Positions 44,815-53,153 are shown, counted from the stretch's first letter. The stretch is 64,000 nucleotides of DNA from Bog-532 sp963742875 (GCA_963742875.1 CAVUNO010000017.1:372001-436000), one strand, 5' to 3'. The notes: generated by a model not told the origin, from the sequence alone. Numbers and translations: made by a program.

Positions 44815-45222
44815 ATGAACAGCGAAACACTGCAGGCCGCCGGCCCGGTCGCCCGGCTTGGGCAGCGGCCGGCCTGGCATGACCTTGCCCGGTGCGCCGA
44901 AACCGACCCGGAGATGTTCTTCCCCGAGAAAGGCGAGTCCGTCCGGCCGGCCAAGCGGGTGTGCGCCGGATGCGAGGTCCGGGCGGAATGCCTGCAAGAC
45001 GCCCTGGACCGCGGTGAGCGGTTCGGCGTGTGGGGCGGCCTGTCCGAACGCGAGCGGCGCGTCCTGGCCAGCCAACCCACCCCGGTGCGGTGCTGTCCCT
45101 TCCACGGCCTGGCGATGTCCGGCGGCCCAGCGGCGTGGCACTGCCCGGCCGGGCGGGCCGGGCACCGTGTCACCGTCACCGATCTGGAGACGGCCGCCGG
45201 GGCCGGGAAGGACGCGGCATGA
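44815..45222 (+). CDS. WhiB-family iron-sulfur regulator
   Basis: 135 aa, ATG 44815 after GGAGG. Four-cysteine WhiB core: RCAETDPEMFFPEKGESVRP, RVCAGCEVRAECLQDALDRG, then GVWGGLSERERR (the GVWGG turn) and a C-terminal extension with further Cys (CCPFHGL, WHCPAG). WhiB proteins carry a 4Fe-4S cluster and bind sigma factor. Found on several actinomycete plasmids and elements, where they may link transfer to development. Overlaps the next start by ATGA. Confidence 0.88.
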   Translation: MNSETLQAAGPVARLGQRPAWHDLARCAETDPEMFFPEKGESVRPAKRVCAGCEVRAECLQDALDRGERFGVWGGLSERERRVLASQPTPVRCCPFHGLAMSGGPAAWHCPAGRAGHRVTVTDLETAAGAGKDAA

Positions 45223-45521
45223 CCGGCACACCCGCCATGACCACGGCCACCACGGCGGCGCCGCCGGCGGGGCCGCGGACCCTGCATCCGATCTGTGAGC
45301 TGACCCGCCTCGCCGCGTGCGGCTACTGCCCGGCGGCTGGCCTGGACTGGCCGTGCACCAGTTCGCAGACCGGGCCGGAGGGTTACCACGTGGCCCGGTT
45401 CGCCGCGGCGATGCGCCGGGGCCTGATCACGGGAACCGACCTGACCGTCGTGCTCGAGACGGCCGGGGTGTTCACCAACGCCACGCTCGTCTACGACGTC
45501 CCGCTGGGAGGTGCCCAATGA
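45219..45521 (+). CDS. Small Cys-containing element protein
   Basis: 100 aa, ATGA overlap with the WhiB gene. The centre HPICELTRLAACGYCPAAGL then DWPC has four cysteines in a compact module. The rest is GYHVARFAAAMRRGLITGTD and a hydrophobic C-terminus. No family recognised; conserved-looking and translationally coupled. Confidence 0.6.
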   Translation: MTGTPAMTTATTAAPPAGPRTLHPICELTRLAACGYCPAAGLDWPCTSSQTGPEGYHVARFAAAMRRGLITGTDLTVVLETAGVFTNATLVYDVPLGGAQ

Positions 45522-45843
45522 CGGCCGCCGTCCCCGGCTCGGCGGCGCCGGATGCGCTGGCCGCGGCCTGGCACCGGACCTGGTCGCCGTCATCGGCTAC
45601 CTGACCGCCCCGGACCCGGCCCGGCCCGCCGTGACCGATGCGGCCGGGCCGGCGCTCGTCGTGGTCAAGGTCGGGCTGTCCGGCGAGCGGGCCGGCATCG
45701 AGGCCGTCACCGCCGTCCTTGCGCGGTGCTGTGAGGTGCTGGACCGATCCGGTCCCCGCCCGAACCGCTACGACCCCGGCCAGCGGGTCTACCTCACCGT
45801 CCGCACCAGCCCTGGCCCGACAGGACCGGATCGCCGCGGCTGA
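45511..45843 (+). CDS. Small element protein, probable frame break at the 5' end
   Basis: The protein-like part is VAVIGYLTAPDPARPAVTDA, ALVVVKVGLSGERAGIEAVT, NRYDPGQRVYLTVRTS. Its best start is ATG 45518 in another frame (TAAVPGSAAPDALAAAWHR), after GGAGGTGCCC; one missing base near 45575 would join them. As drawn the frame uses GTG 45511. Function unknown. Confidence 0.5.
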   Translation: MPNDGRRPRLGGAGCAGRGLAPDLVAVIGYLTAPDPARPAVTDAAGPALVVVKVGLSGERAGIEAVTAVLARCCEVLDRSGPRPNRYDPGQRVYLTVRTSPGPTGPDRRG

Positions 45844-45849
45844 CGATGT

Positions 45850-45878
45850 GCCGCACCCGCACTGATGGCGGGTGCGGC
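45850..45878. terminator. 11-bp perfect hairpin
   Basis: GCCGCACCCGC (45850-45860) pairs with GCGGGTGCGGC (45868-45878), 7-base loop, no T-run. Between two small genes, so it may attenuate or process the transcript. Confidence 0.6.
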
Positions 45879-45942
45879 CCGGAACGCCAGGCCCGCATCG
45901 CAGGCACCCTGCGCCCCCCGTATCTGTGAGTGGAGATCAGTC

Positions 45943-46113
45943 ATGCCCACCAGCACCAAGGACCAGCCGGCCAGCCTTACCCCGCGGCCGGCGGTGACCG
46001 TCGACCAGGCCCGCGCCGTGTGGGCCACGGCGCCCCGCGATGGCGAGCTGGACCGGTGGCGGGAACTGTACGACCTGGCCGTGCCCCGGCCTGTCCCGGA
46101 CGGTGAGCGCTGA
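45943..46113 (+). CDS. Hypothetical 56-aa protein
   Basis: ATG 45943; short acidic C-terminus (VTVDQARAVWATAPRDGELD, RWRELYDLAVPRPVPDGER). Unknown. Lies between two strong hairpins, with only GTGGAG as a weak ribosome site. Confidence 0.45.
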   Translation: MPTSTKDQPASLTPRPAVTVDQARAVWATAPRDGELDRWRELYDLAVPRPVPDGER

Positions 46114-46166
46114 GCGCCCCGGCGCCGGTCCCCTGCTGCCGCCCCACCTAGCCCATCCCGTTCCCC

Positions 46167-46204
46167 GGCCCGGGGCCCGCCGTCAGCGCGGCGGGCCCCG
46201 GGCC
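46167..46204. terminator. 16-bp perfect GC hairpin
   Basis: GGCCCGGGGCCCGCCG (46167-46182) pairs exactly with 46189-46204 across a 6-base loop (TCAGCG). No T-run, but very stable. Followed by CCGGAAGGAGG of the next gene. Confidence 0.7.
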
Positions 46205-46238
46205 GCTCTATGCCCTCCCCGGAAGGAGGCACACGGTC

Positions 46239-46658
46239 ATGACCCCGCAGGAGATCGCCGCGCGGCTGCCGGAGCTGACCGGCGGCCCGCACGACGACGC
46301 CACCATCACCGCCCTGGCCCAGATCACCGCCGAAGCGATCCGGGCCCTCAACCACGCGACCTTCCCCCGGGCCGCCCTCAGCGAGCCTGCCACCGTGTAC
46401 CGGGTACTGGGCGAACTGGCCACCGCCGCGAACCGGCTGCCCCAGCTCCTTACCCAGCTGGCCCACTGGCTGGATGAGGAGAACACCGCCGGGCGGCTCG
46501 CCGACGACCACGACCCGCCGGGCGCCATGGCCTACGTGAGGGCCCGGCTCGACCAGAACGGCCCCCGGTACGCCGCCCTGCTGGGCAGCGCCCTGGATGA
46601 TGCCCAGCAGGCCACGGCCGGGCTGTACCGGCCCGGCGGAGGCGGTGAGGACCAATGA
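46239..46658 (+). CDS. Hypothetical helical element protein
   Basis: 139 aa with a strong GGAAGGAGG. Helical throughout (EIAARLPELTGGPHDDATIT, VYRVLGELATAANRLPQLLT, QLAHWLDEENTAGRLADDHD). No motif or membrane segment. Start of a run of six genes with ATGA/GTGA overlaps, indicating coupled translation. Confidence 0.65.
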   Translation: MTPQEIAARLPELTGGPHDDATITALAQITAEAIRALNHATFPRAALSEPATVYRVLGELATAANRLPQLLTQLAHWLDEENTAGRLADDHDPPGAMAYVRARLDQNGPRYAALLGSALDDAQQATAGLYRPGGGGEDQ

Positions 46659-46918
46659 CCCGCCGGGACCGGCTCATCGCCTGGCTGTGCGCCCGGCTCG
46701 GCGCGCACGTCCGCGGCCGGTGCGGCTGCCCCGTCTGCGACACCACGGAACGGGACGTGCGGGCAGCGATCGGCATGCCCGCGGCCCACCCCGAGAAGAT
46801 CACCCGGGAGCTGCCCGGCGGGCAGGAGGAATGGCTCACTGCCCTGGCTGCCGCGCTGTGGCCGGATGAGGAATATACCGCGATCATCGCCGGGACGTGG
46901 CGAAAGGACCGGCCGTGA
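46655..46918 (+). CDS. Hypothetical 87-aa element protein
   Basis: ATGA overlap with the previous gene. Arg-rich start then a CGCPVCDTTERDV metal-binding-like knuckle and a helix EEWLTALAAALWPDEEYTAI. Unknown function; one CxC-xx-C module only. Confidence 0.6.
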   Translation: MTRRDRLIAWLCARLGAHVRGRCGCPVCDTTERDVRAAIGMPAAHPEKITRELPGGQEEWLTALAAALWPDEEYTAIIAGTWRKDRP

Positions 46919-47469
46919 CCGCCGCGTGGGCCGCCGCCGCCCTGCTGGATACGCTGCGGGCCGAGCTCGCCGGCGTCCTGGACGACGAGCACGCCAACCG
47001 GCAGGACGCCCTGGAAGCCGCCGCGGCGAAGCTGGCCACGGTCGCCGCCGCGTTCCACACCGCCGACGACCAGCTGGCCGACGGCGAGGGCATCGAGCCA
47101 TACTGCGTCATCTGCGGCGCCTGGATCGGCATCTTCTACGGCCTGGCGGGGTGGCGGCACTTCGGCGGCGACCCGGCCCCTGGCGGACAGCGTGAGCTGT
47201 ACGAGGCGGGCCATCCGGCCGCCCCGGCGTTCTGCTCCCCGCCCGGCCGTGCGTTGTGCCCGGCGCAGGCCCGCACCGCCGGCGAGGCCCTTACGGACGC
47301 GATCACCTACCGGCTGGAGCGGGCCGGCGGCGGCTGCGCCGACTGCGGGCACGGCCCGGCCGGGGCCTGCCCCGACCACCTGGCCGACACCGGGCGGGCC
47401 CTGGCCTACCGGCAGCTCGCCGCCGCCCTGGCCCGCGCCCTGCCCGACATACGCGGGGAGGAGCGGTGA
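46915..47469 (+). CDS. Hypothetical Cys-rich element protein
   Basis: 184 aa from GTG 46915, overlapping the previous stop by four bases. Helical N-terminus, then CVICGAWIGIFYGLAGWRHF, a His/Cys stretch (FCSPPGRALCPAQART) and CADCGHGPAGACPDHLADTG. Several zinc-knuckle-like pairs suggest a structural metal protein. No named family. Confidence 0.6.
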   Translation: MTAAWAAAALLDTLRAELAGVLDDEHANRQDALEAAAAKLATVAAAFHTADDQLADGEGIEPYCVICGAWIGIFYGLAGWRHFGGDPAPGGQRELYEAGHPAAPAFCSPPGRALCPAQARTAGEALTDAITYRLERAGGGCADCGHGPAGACPDHLADTGRALAYRQLAAALARALPDIRGEER

Positions 47470-47819
47470 CCGGGCCGGGCCAGCCGGCCGCGCTCGTCAC
47501 CGGGCTGCGGACCTGGACCCGCGGCCACGACCCGCACGTCCGCGCCGCGGTCGAGCTGCTCATCGAGCACGATGTCTGGCTGCGCCGCCCGGACTTCACC
47601 CGGGCCTGCATCGTCCGCCGTGGCCGGGAGGCGTATGTCAACTGGGTCGCCGCCCGCGCCTTTGTAGACGCCGGGACGGTCGCGTCCACCTCGGAGATGG
47701 CCATCCTCGACCTGGCCGTCGCGCTGGGGGAGAACCGCTACCGGCTGCCGGTCATGGGCGCCGCCAACTCCCGCTCGATGGCCACCGCGGTGGCCCGCGC
47801 CACCGGAGTGACCCCGTGA
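47466..47819 (+). CDS. Hypothetical 117-aa element protein
   Basis: GTGA overlap with the gene before. Reads DPHVRAAVELLIEHDVWLRR, EAYVNWVAARAFVDAGTVAS, EMAILDLAVALGENRYRLPV. Globular, no motif recognised. Confidence 0.6.
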   Translation: MTGPGQPAALVTGLRTWTRGHDPHVRAAVELLIEHDVWLRRPDFTRACIVRRGREAYVNWVAARAFVDAGTVASTSEMAILDLAVALGENRYRLPVMGAANSRSMATAVARATGVTP

Positions 47820-48328
47820 CCGGCCAGGCGGGCACGGTCTACCTGCTGCATTTTGACCGGCCGTATAAGCACGCCCGGCACTACGTCGGATGGACCAGGA
47901 GTTCAGAATCCCTGAAGGCCCGGCTCGCGCAGCACGCCGCCGGGGACGGTGCCCGGCTGCTGGCCGTGGTGCGGGCCGCCGGGATCGGCTGGCAGCTCGC
48001 CCGCATGTGGCCCGGCAGCCGGGCCCGGGAACGGCAGATCAAACGCCAGGGCGGCCACGCCCGGCACTGCCCGCTGTGCGGCGTCACCCCGCGGCACCTG
48101 CCCCGCAACACCGACGGGTCACTGTCCCGCAGCCGCACCACCGACCCCCAAAAACTCGCCGCCGGGGTGATGACCGCTGCCCAGCTCGCCGAGCACACCG
48201 CGCTGCGCCGCGGCGCGATCACCGGAAAACCGGCCCGCCCGGCCGAACGCGGCCCGCTGGCCGATGACCCGTGGGCGGTCCGGCCCGCCTGCCCCCTGTC
48301 AGATCCGATCCCGGGAGGGACCCCATGA
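47816..48328 (+). CDS. GIY-YIG-like nuclease domain protein
   Basis: 170 aa from GTG 47816, coupled by GTGA. Opens GTVYLLHFDRPYKHARHYVG, WTRSSESLKARLAQHAAGDG, the GIY-YIG pattern with V-Y and H-Y-V-G and the following Arg; then MWPGSRARERQIKRQGGHAR and CPLC. The catalytic Glu may be in ARERQ. C-terminal helical tail. Common on actinomycete elements; could nick or process element DNA, or be a regulator. Frames upstream of 47816 in this phase are shadows. Confidence 0.75.
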   Translation: MTGQAGTVYLLHFDRPYKHARHYVGWTRSSESLKARLAQHAAGDGARLLAVVRAAGIGWQLARMWPGSRARERQIKRQGGHARHCPLCGVTPRHLPRNTDGSLSRSRTTDPQKLAAGVMTAAQLAEHTALRRGAITGKPARPAERGPLADDPWAVRPACPLSDPIPGGTP

Positions 48329-48589
48329 CCACCCTTGACCGCGGCACGCGGCGGTGGCCGTCCTGGCGCGCGGAGATGCGCCAAGACCGCCTGGCCAGCC
48401 CGCAGATCGAGCCGGACCGCGAAGCCGCGCGCGTTCCGGCGCGGATCGCCGAACGGCAGGCCCTCAGCGCGGCTGCGGCGCGAGAACGAGCTGGCCCGGG
48501 TCGCCGCCCTCGCGGCGCTGGCGGCCCGGGCCGTCGCCGGTTTCGGTTCCCGCCCGTGGCCGCGGCCCGTCCCTGGAGGTGCGGCGTGA
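48325..48589 (+). CDS. Small basic element protein with a probable frame break
   Basis: ATG 48325 overlaps the previous stop. N-terminal frame reads TRRWPSWRAEMRQDRLASPQ, PARIAERQALSA; the continuation RRENELARVAALAALAARAV, GFGSRPWPRPVPGGAA lies one frame over and ends at 48589, overlapping the next GTG as neighbours do. So one base is missing near 48475. Helical, basic, unknown. Confidence 0.5.
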
Positions 48590-48792
48590 GCGATCAATCC
48601 TGGTTCCCGGAGCCATTCGGCCCGCTGTATGAGCGGCCGGCGCCCGCGCCGTGCCCGGACTGCCAATGCTGCACGCTCCGGCTGTGCGAGCAGGCCGCCC
48701 GCACCGGGCTTACCTGCGCCGGGTGCGCATCGGCCGCTGACCGGCAGATCGTCACCGGCTGCCCGTGCCCGGCCCCACGAGGTGTGTCGTGA
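48586..48792 (+). CDS. Cys-rich 68-aa element protein
   Basis: GTG 48586. Dense cysteines: PCPDCQCCTLRLCEQAARTG then LTCAGCASAADRQIVTGCPC. Likely binds two metal ions. Unknown role, coupled on both sides by GTGA overlaps. Confidence 0.6.
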   Translation: MSDQSWFPEPFGPLYERPAPAPCPDCQCCTLRLCEQAARTGLTCAGCASAADRQIVTGCPCPAPRGVS

Positions 48793-49451
48793 CCGGCAGC
48801 AAGGCGCAGCGGGGCGCCATGTGTGTGCTGGCCGGGGGTGTCGCCGCGATCGCCGCGATCGTCTCCTACTCCCACATCTACGCGCTCGGCCGTGCGCACG
48901 GCGGCACCGGGGTCGCCGCACGGTTGCTGCCACTGAGCGTGGACATGCTGATCCTCGCCGGTGAGCTGATGCTGCTGCACGAGGCCGACGCCAAGGGCAG
49001 CCGGTTCGGGCTCGGCTGGACGCTGGTGTGGTCCGGCATCTTCGCCACCCTGGCCGCCAACGTCGCCTACGGCGCCCAGTTCGGCTGGCTGGGTGCCCTG
49101 ATCTGGGGCTGGCCCGCCTACAGCTTCATCCTCGCCGCGGGCGGCATGGTGGCGGTCGTCAAACGGGCCGCTGCGGCGGGGCAACACGCCGGGGCAGCGG
49201 GTGTGGCCCCGCCCGCCGTCCCGGCCCCGGTGTCCGGACAGGGCCGCGCCCGTGACCGGACAGTGCCCGGTCAGCGGACGACGGCCGGGCCGGACATTGA
49301 GGCGGCCGCGCTGGCGGCCATCGCGGCCCGGCCAGGCATCACCGGCGCCCAGCTCGGCCGCCAGGTGGGCGTGTCCGCCCGGACCGGCCAGCGGCTGATC
49401 GGCCGCCTGTCCGGCGCTACCTCTGAAGGAGACGGCCATGGCGACCACTGA
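48789..49451 (+). CDS. DUF2637 membrane protein
   Basis: 220 aa from GTG 48789. Four hydrophobic helices: MCVLAGGVAAIAAIVSYSHI, RLLPLSVDMLILAGELMLLH, TLVWSGIFATLAANVAYGA, ALIWGWPAYSFILAAGGMVA, as in the DUF2637 family found beside transfer genes of actinomycete plasmids and AICEs. C-terminal Ala/Pro linker and a winged-helix-like end (RPGITGAQLGRQVGVSARTG). Probably a regulator or membrane partner of transfer. Confidence 0.8.
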   Translation: MTGSKAQRGAMCVLAGGVAAIAAIVSYSHIYALGRAHGGTGVAARLLPLSVDMLILAGELMLLHEADAKGSRFGLGWTLVWSGIFATLAANVAYGAQFGWLGALIWGWPAYSFILAAGGMVAVVKRAAAAGQHAGAAGVAPPAVPAPVSGQGRARDRTVPGQRTTAGPDIEAAALAAIAARPGITGAQLGRQVGVSARTGQRLIGRLSGATSEGDGHGDH

Positions 49452-49587
49452 CGACGACGCCTTCGACGGCACCGTCATCCAGTTTCCCGGCCCGCCAGCC
49501 GGGCCGGGCACTGCGGAGCAGGCACGTCCGGGGCGGGCACCGCCGCGATCAGCAAGCACGAGAACCGCCACCAGGACTAGTCCATAA
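49438..49587 (+). CDS. Small element protein, end uncertain
   Basis: ATG 49438 with GAAGGAGA. Starts ATTDDDAFDGTVIQFPGPPA as small proteins before tra genes often do. The tail in this frame is Arg/Thr-rich; in another frame GTSGAGTAAISKHENRHQD ends more naturally at 49579, so a frame break near 49530 is possible. Confidence 0.45.
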   Translation: MATTDDDAFDGTVIQFPGPPAGPGTAEQARPGRAPPRSASTRTATRTSP

Positions 49588-49590
49588 ATC

Positions 49591-49631
49591 CCCGGGCCGG
49601 GGGCCGCCTGACACGTGATCCCCGGCCCGGG
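49591..49631. terminator. 12-bp perfect hairpin before the transfer gene
   Basis: CCCGGGCCGGGG (49591-49602) pairs with CCCCGGCCCGGG (49620-49631) across 17 bases. No T-run. Could reduce read-through into tra. Confidence 0.6.
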
Positions 49632-49658
49632 CCACCCCCGAAGGAGATGCGCAGCATC

Positions 49659-51708
49659 ATGGCAGCACAAGACATTCCCCGCGACCGGCGGCCCCGCGCC
49701 GAGCTTCACGCCATCGAGGCGCCGACCGAGGTCCAGCTTGACCAGGACCGCTCCACAGCCCTGGCTTACGTCGACCTGACCGGCGGCGACGGCGCCCGCC
49801 GCCCGGTCGTCCCTGAGCACTGGCGCACGTGGGGGAACGCGAAGCGGCACCTCAGCCTGGCCGCCGCCCGGCACGGGCACCGGACCGCGTACCACGGCGT
49901 ACGCTCACCCGCCTACTTCGCCAAGGCGGCTCGGGTTCGCGGTGTGCGGCGTGATCGTCGTCATCGGGCGCCTGATCGTCTGGTGGCACATCCCGGGCAC
50001 GACCCAGCTTGAGTGCAAGGCCGCCGCGGACGGCCTGCTCAACGATCACCTGCGGCTCCACAGGCAGGGCCGGGAGACCCGCAAGGCCCGCGGCGCAATC
50101 CTCGCGCTGTGCCTTGCCGCGCTCATCGTCGCCGCGGTCGTGCATGGTGGCGTTCGCGCCGTGGTGGGGGTGGGCGCTGGCGGCGGCTGGGCTGTTCGTG
50201 CGTTCGCGCTGGCCGGGCGCCCGCAGGGCAAGACGATCACGACGCAGGGCCGAGCTGCCCGCCGCGGTGCAGCCGCCGACCCAGGACGTCATCATCCGTG
50301 CGCTCGGGGCGATCGGTATCGCCGAGATCAACAGGGCGCATCGCCGCGGGCGACCTTCCCGCCGCTGCCGTCCCCGGTCCGTGAGGACGGGCCCGGCTGG
50401 CGGGCCGAGGTCGATCTGCCGTTCGGCGTCACCGCTGGCATGGTGATCGACCGCCGTGAGCAGCTCGCCTCCGGGCTGCGCCGCCCGCTCGGCGCGGTGT
50501 GGCCCGAGCCGGTCAGCCACGAGCACGCCGGGCGGCTGCGAGTTGTGGGTCGGCCGCGCCGACGTCTCCAAGGCCAGGCCGCCGGCGTGGCCGCTGCTGC
50601 GCGGCGGGCAGGCCAGCGTCTTCGAGCCGCAGCCGTTCGGCGTGGACGTCCGCGGCAGGGCGGTCAAGGCGCCGATGGCCTACCTGAGCATGCTGATCGG
50701 CTCGATTCCGCGGCAGGGCAAGACGGCCGCGGTCCGGGTGCGGGCCTGCACCTACGCCCTGGATCCCATCTGCGAGCTGTGGCTGCACGAGCTGAAGGGC
50801 TCCGGTGACCTTGACCCGCTCGAGCAGGTCAGCCACCGGTTCGTCTCCGGCATCGATGACGCGTGCGATCGCGCTACGCGGCCGAGTCGCTGAAGCTGCT
50901 GCGCGCGGAGATCGAGCGGCGGACCGAGCGGCTGAGGGCGCTGCCCCGCGAGCTGTGCCCGGACAAGCGGGTCACCCGCGAGATCGGCGCGAAGCGGTCA
51001 GCCTGAAGCTGTGGCCGATCGCCTGCGTGATCGACGAGTGCCAGAACCTGTTCTCTCACGAGAAGTACGGCAAGCAGGCCGCCGACGACGCCGTGTTCAT
51101 CATCAAGATCGGCCCGGCGTTCGGGGTGATGCTCGACCTGGCCACCCAGCGGCCGGACGCGAAGTCCCTGCCCACCGGGCGTCAGCCGCAACGTCGGCCT
51201 GCGGTTCTGCCTGAAGGTGATGGACCAGACCGCCAACGACATGGTGCTGGGCACCTCGGCGTACAAGAACGGGATCCGGGCCACCACGTTCCGCGCCGAG
51301 GTCGACGCGGGCATCGGCTACCTGGTCGGCGCCAGCGCCCAGGCCCAGGTCGTGCGGACCTACTACCTGGACATGCCCGCCACCGAGAAGATCGCCGCCC
51401 GCGCCCGGGCGCTGCGGGAGCGCGCCGGGACGCTATCCGGGGTCGCGCTCGGCCAGGACGGGACAACGCCGCAGCGTGACGTCCTGGCCGACGTCCTGGA
51501 GGTCCTCGGCGGCGTCCCGGCGATCCACTGGGACGTGCTCGCCGGGCACCTGGCCGAGCGGTGGCCGGACCGGTGGGCCGAGGTCACTGACGGCACGATC
51601 AGCTCGCAGCTACGGGCGCTCGGCGTGCCGTCGGTGACGGTGTCGGTGGGCGGGGTGAAGGCCCGCGGCTGCCGCGCCGCCGACGTGGCAAAGGCGGCGA
51701 ACCAGTGA
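49659..51708 (+). pseudogene. FtsK/TraB-type DNA translocase with about ten frame breaks
   Basis: The septal conjugative translocase of actinomycete elements. Pieces in order but different frames: RRPVVPEHWRTWGNAKRHLS (to 49925), CGVIVVIGRLIVWWHIPGTT, AALIVAAVV, WWGWALAAAGLFVRS, PTQDVIIRALGAIGIAEINR, GWRAEVDLPFGVTAGMVIDR, Walker A IGSIPRQGKTAAV (50699-50725), ELWLHELKGSGDL, Walker B CVIDECQNLF (51023), RFCLKVMDQTANDMVLGTSA, C-terminal winged helix DRWAEVTDGTISSQLRALGV to TGA 51708. Breaks lie near 49930, 50150, 50205, 50246, 50338, 50382, 50540, 50873, 50998 and 51182. All expected blocks survive without nonsense mutations. Confidence 0.85.
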
Positions 51709-51723
51709 CGGGCCGCCCGCCGT

Positions 51724-51844
51724 GCGGTAACACCCCCCGTCGTGCGGTAACAGCAGCGTTGCCGCTCCTGACCTGCGCAAACATCAGACCGCTGTTACCG
51801 CTGTTACCGCAAGGCCGCCACTGACCTGCGGTAACAGCGGTAAC
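51724..51844. repeat. Six GCGGTAAC octamers, candidate clt locus
   Basis: GCGGTAAC occurs on + at 51724, 51744, 51828 and 51837 and on - at 51794 and 51803, all within 121 bases directly after the transfer gene. TraB translocases of Streptomyces plasmids recognise clustered 8-bp repeats (TRS) in the clt locus, often beside traB. Position, size and clustering match; the sequence itself is new to me. Confidence 0.75.
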
Positions 51845-51947
51845 GGCAGCAGCCGCGAAATGACCAGGACGGCGACCCCATGGGGGTCACAGCAACCACC
51901 GGCCAGCGCACCCGCACCGGCCGCTGCACCGCTACCGGGGAGGCAAG

Positions 51948-52154
51948 ATGCCTGTCACCACGTCCGCGCGGAATCCTCACATGGCCGAGGGATGCGCCGA
52001 CGAGTTCTGCCCGCGGCTGCCCTGCCGCATGTACAAGACGGGCTACCGGAACGGCTACGACGACGGATACCGGGACGGCTACACAGCCGGGTACGCGGCC
52101 GGGTACTCCGCTGGCTTCGCAGACGGCGCGGCGTCCGCTTCCGGCGGGAGGTGA
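51948..52154 (+). CDS. Small Tyr/Gly repeat protein
   Basis: 68 aa, ATG with GGGGAGG. After CADEFCPRLPCRMYKTG come eight four-residue G-Y-x-x units (YRNGYDDGYRDGYTAGYAAG, YSAGFADG). Such YxxG repeats resemble glycine-zipper-like assemblies. Unknown role; starts the Spd-like small gene group. Confidence 0.55.
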   Translation: MPVTTSARNPHMAEGCADEFCPRLPCRMYKTGYRNGYDDGYRDGYTAGYAAGYSAGFADGAASASGGR

Positions 52155-52160
52155 CCGGCC

Positions 52161-52415
52161 ATGACCATGTTCCTGATCGTGTTCATCATCCTCACCGTGT
52201 GGATCGCGTCGCTGATCGTGCACCCGTTCGGCAAATGCTGGGCCTGCCAGGGCAACGGCGTGCACGTGAAGCAGGGGCGCGGGAAGGCCAGGGCCCGCAA
52301 GTGCTGGCTGTGCAAGGGCCACAAGCGGCGGCAGCGGTTCGGTTCCCGCCGGGTCCACCGCATCCGCCGCGCCGCTATCGCTGGCTGGCGGGCCCGGAAG
52401 GAGACCGTCCGATGA
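52161..52415 (+). CDS. Membrane-anchored zinc-ribbon protein
   Basis: 84 aa, GGGAGG before ATG 52161. N-terminal helix MFLIVFIILTVWIASLIV, then CWACQGNG and CWLCKGH, DnaJ-type cysteine repeats, and a basic tail. Size and context fit Spd-like (spread) proteins. Confidence 0.65.
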   Translation: MTMFLIVFIILTVWIASLIVHPFGKCWACQGNGVHVKQGRGKARARKCWLCKGHKRRQRFGSRRVHRIRRAAIAGWRARKETVR

Positions 52416-52807
52416 GTAACTGGGGCTGGCACTACACGCCCTGCCAGGGTGGTGGCGGGGGCGCCGGGCTGGCCGCCGCCATCGTGGTCCTGGCCATCAC
52501 CGGCGCCGTACTGCACGCCATCTGGCGCGGGATCATCGAAGTACTCCACGTCATCCTGCTGACCCTGGAGATCACCGGCATCGTGATCGTGTCCGCCGCC
52601 GGGCTGGCTGTGCTCTACGCCATCGCCCGTGGCGTGCGGTACGTCCGCGCCCGCGTGCCCGGCACGCGCCCCCGGCGGACCGTCCCGGCCCGCGCCCGCA
52701 TCACCCGGCCCGGCACCGGGGCAGCCGGCGCCATCAACGCGCCGCGCCAGCAGATACCCGGCTGGCCGGCCAGTCACCCGGCCGCAACGGGAGAAAACCG
52801 TGATTGA
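52412..52807 (+). CDS. Spd-like membrane protein
   Basis: 131 aa from ATG 52412 (ATGA overlap). Helices GLAAAIVVLAITGAVLHAIW and LLTLEITGIVIVSAAGLAVL, then a long basic Pro/Arg tail. Spread proteins next to tra promote intramycelial plasmid movement; assigned by position and topology. The longer frame upstream is a shadow. Confidence 0.65.
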   Translation: MSNWGWHYTPCQGGGGGAGLAAAIVVLAITGAVLHAIWRGIIEVLHVILLTLEITGIVIVSAAGLAVLYAIARGVRYVRARVPGTRPRRTVPARARITRPGTGAAGAINAPRQQIPGWPASHPAATGENRD

Positions 52808-52976
52808 GGCAATCGTCATCGCCGGCCTCATCGTGTACGGCGTCCTGCACCTCGGCCACCACAACGCCAGGCGCCGCGGGGAACGCGGCATCACCATCTA
52901 CTGGAACAGCCGCTCAAGGCGCCCGTACGTGAGCATTCCGCTGCCCGGCGGCTTCCGCATCGGCCACCGGATCTGA
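52800..52976 (+). CDS. Spd-like 58-aa membrane peptide
   Basis: GTG 52800, overlapping the gene before by 8 bases. One helix (EAIVIAGLIVYGVLHLGHH) then a basic, Tyr-rich segment ITIYWNSRSRRPYVSIPLPG. Small spread-type proteins look like this; otherwise unknown. Confidence 0.55.
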   Translation: MIEAIVIAGLIVYGVLHLGHHNARRRGERGITIYWNSRSRRPYVSIPLPGGFRIGHRI

Positions 52977-53153
52977 CCCTGGCCGACGCGCCGTACCCGA
53001 CGTCCGGCACAGCGCATCCCAGACGCCAGCCGCTGCCGCCCCGCACCTCCCCGGGTGCCGGGCTGCCCTCGCCCGGGGACGGGTGCCAGCCCCTCGCGTT
53101 TCCGCGCACGCCCCCATCAACCCCGCATCCCCGTATCGCAAAGGAGTTCCCGC

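Noticed and set aside
47192..47815. N-terminal 208 residues before the GIY-YIG protein in the same frame.
   Set aside because: They overlap two coupled genes in other frames and are Pro/Arg-rich shadow sequence.
51860..52411. Long N-terminal extension of the Spd-like 52412 protein.
   Set aside because: It overlaps two better small genes with ribosome sites, and the ATG at 52412 has a coupled ATGA.
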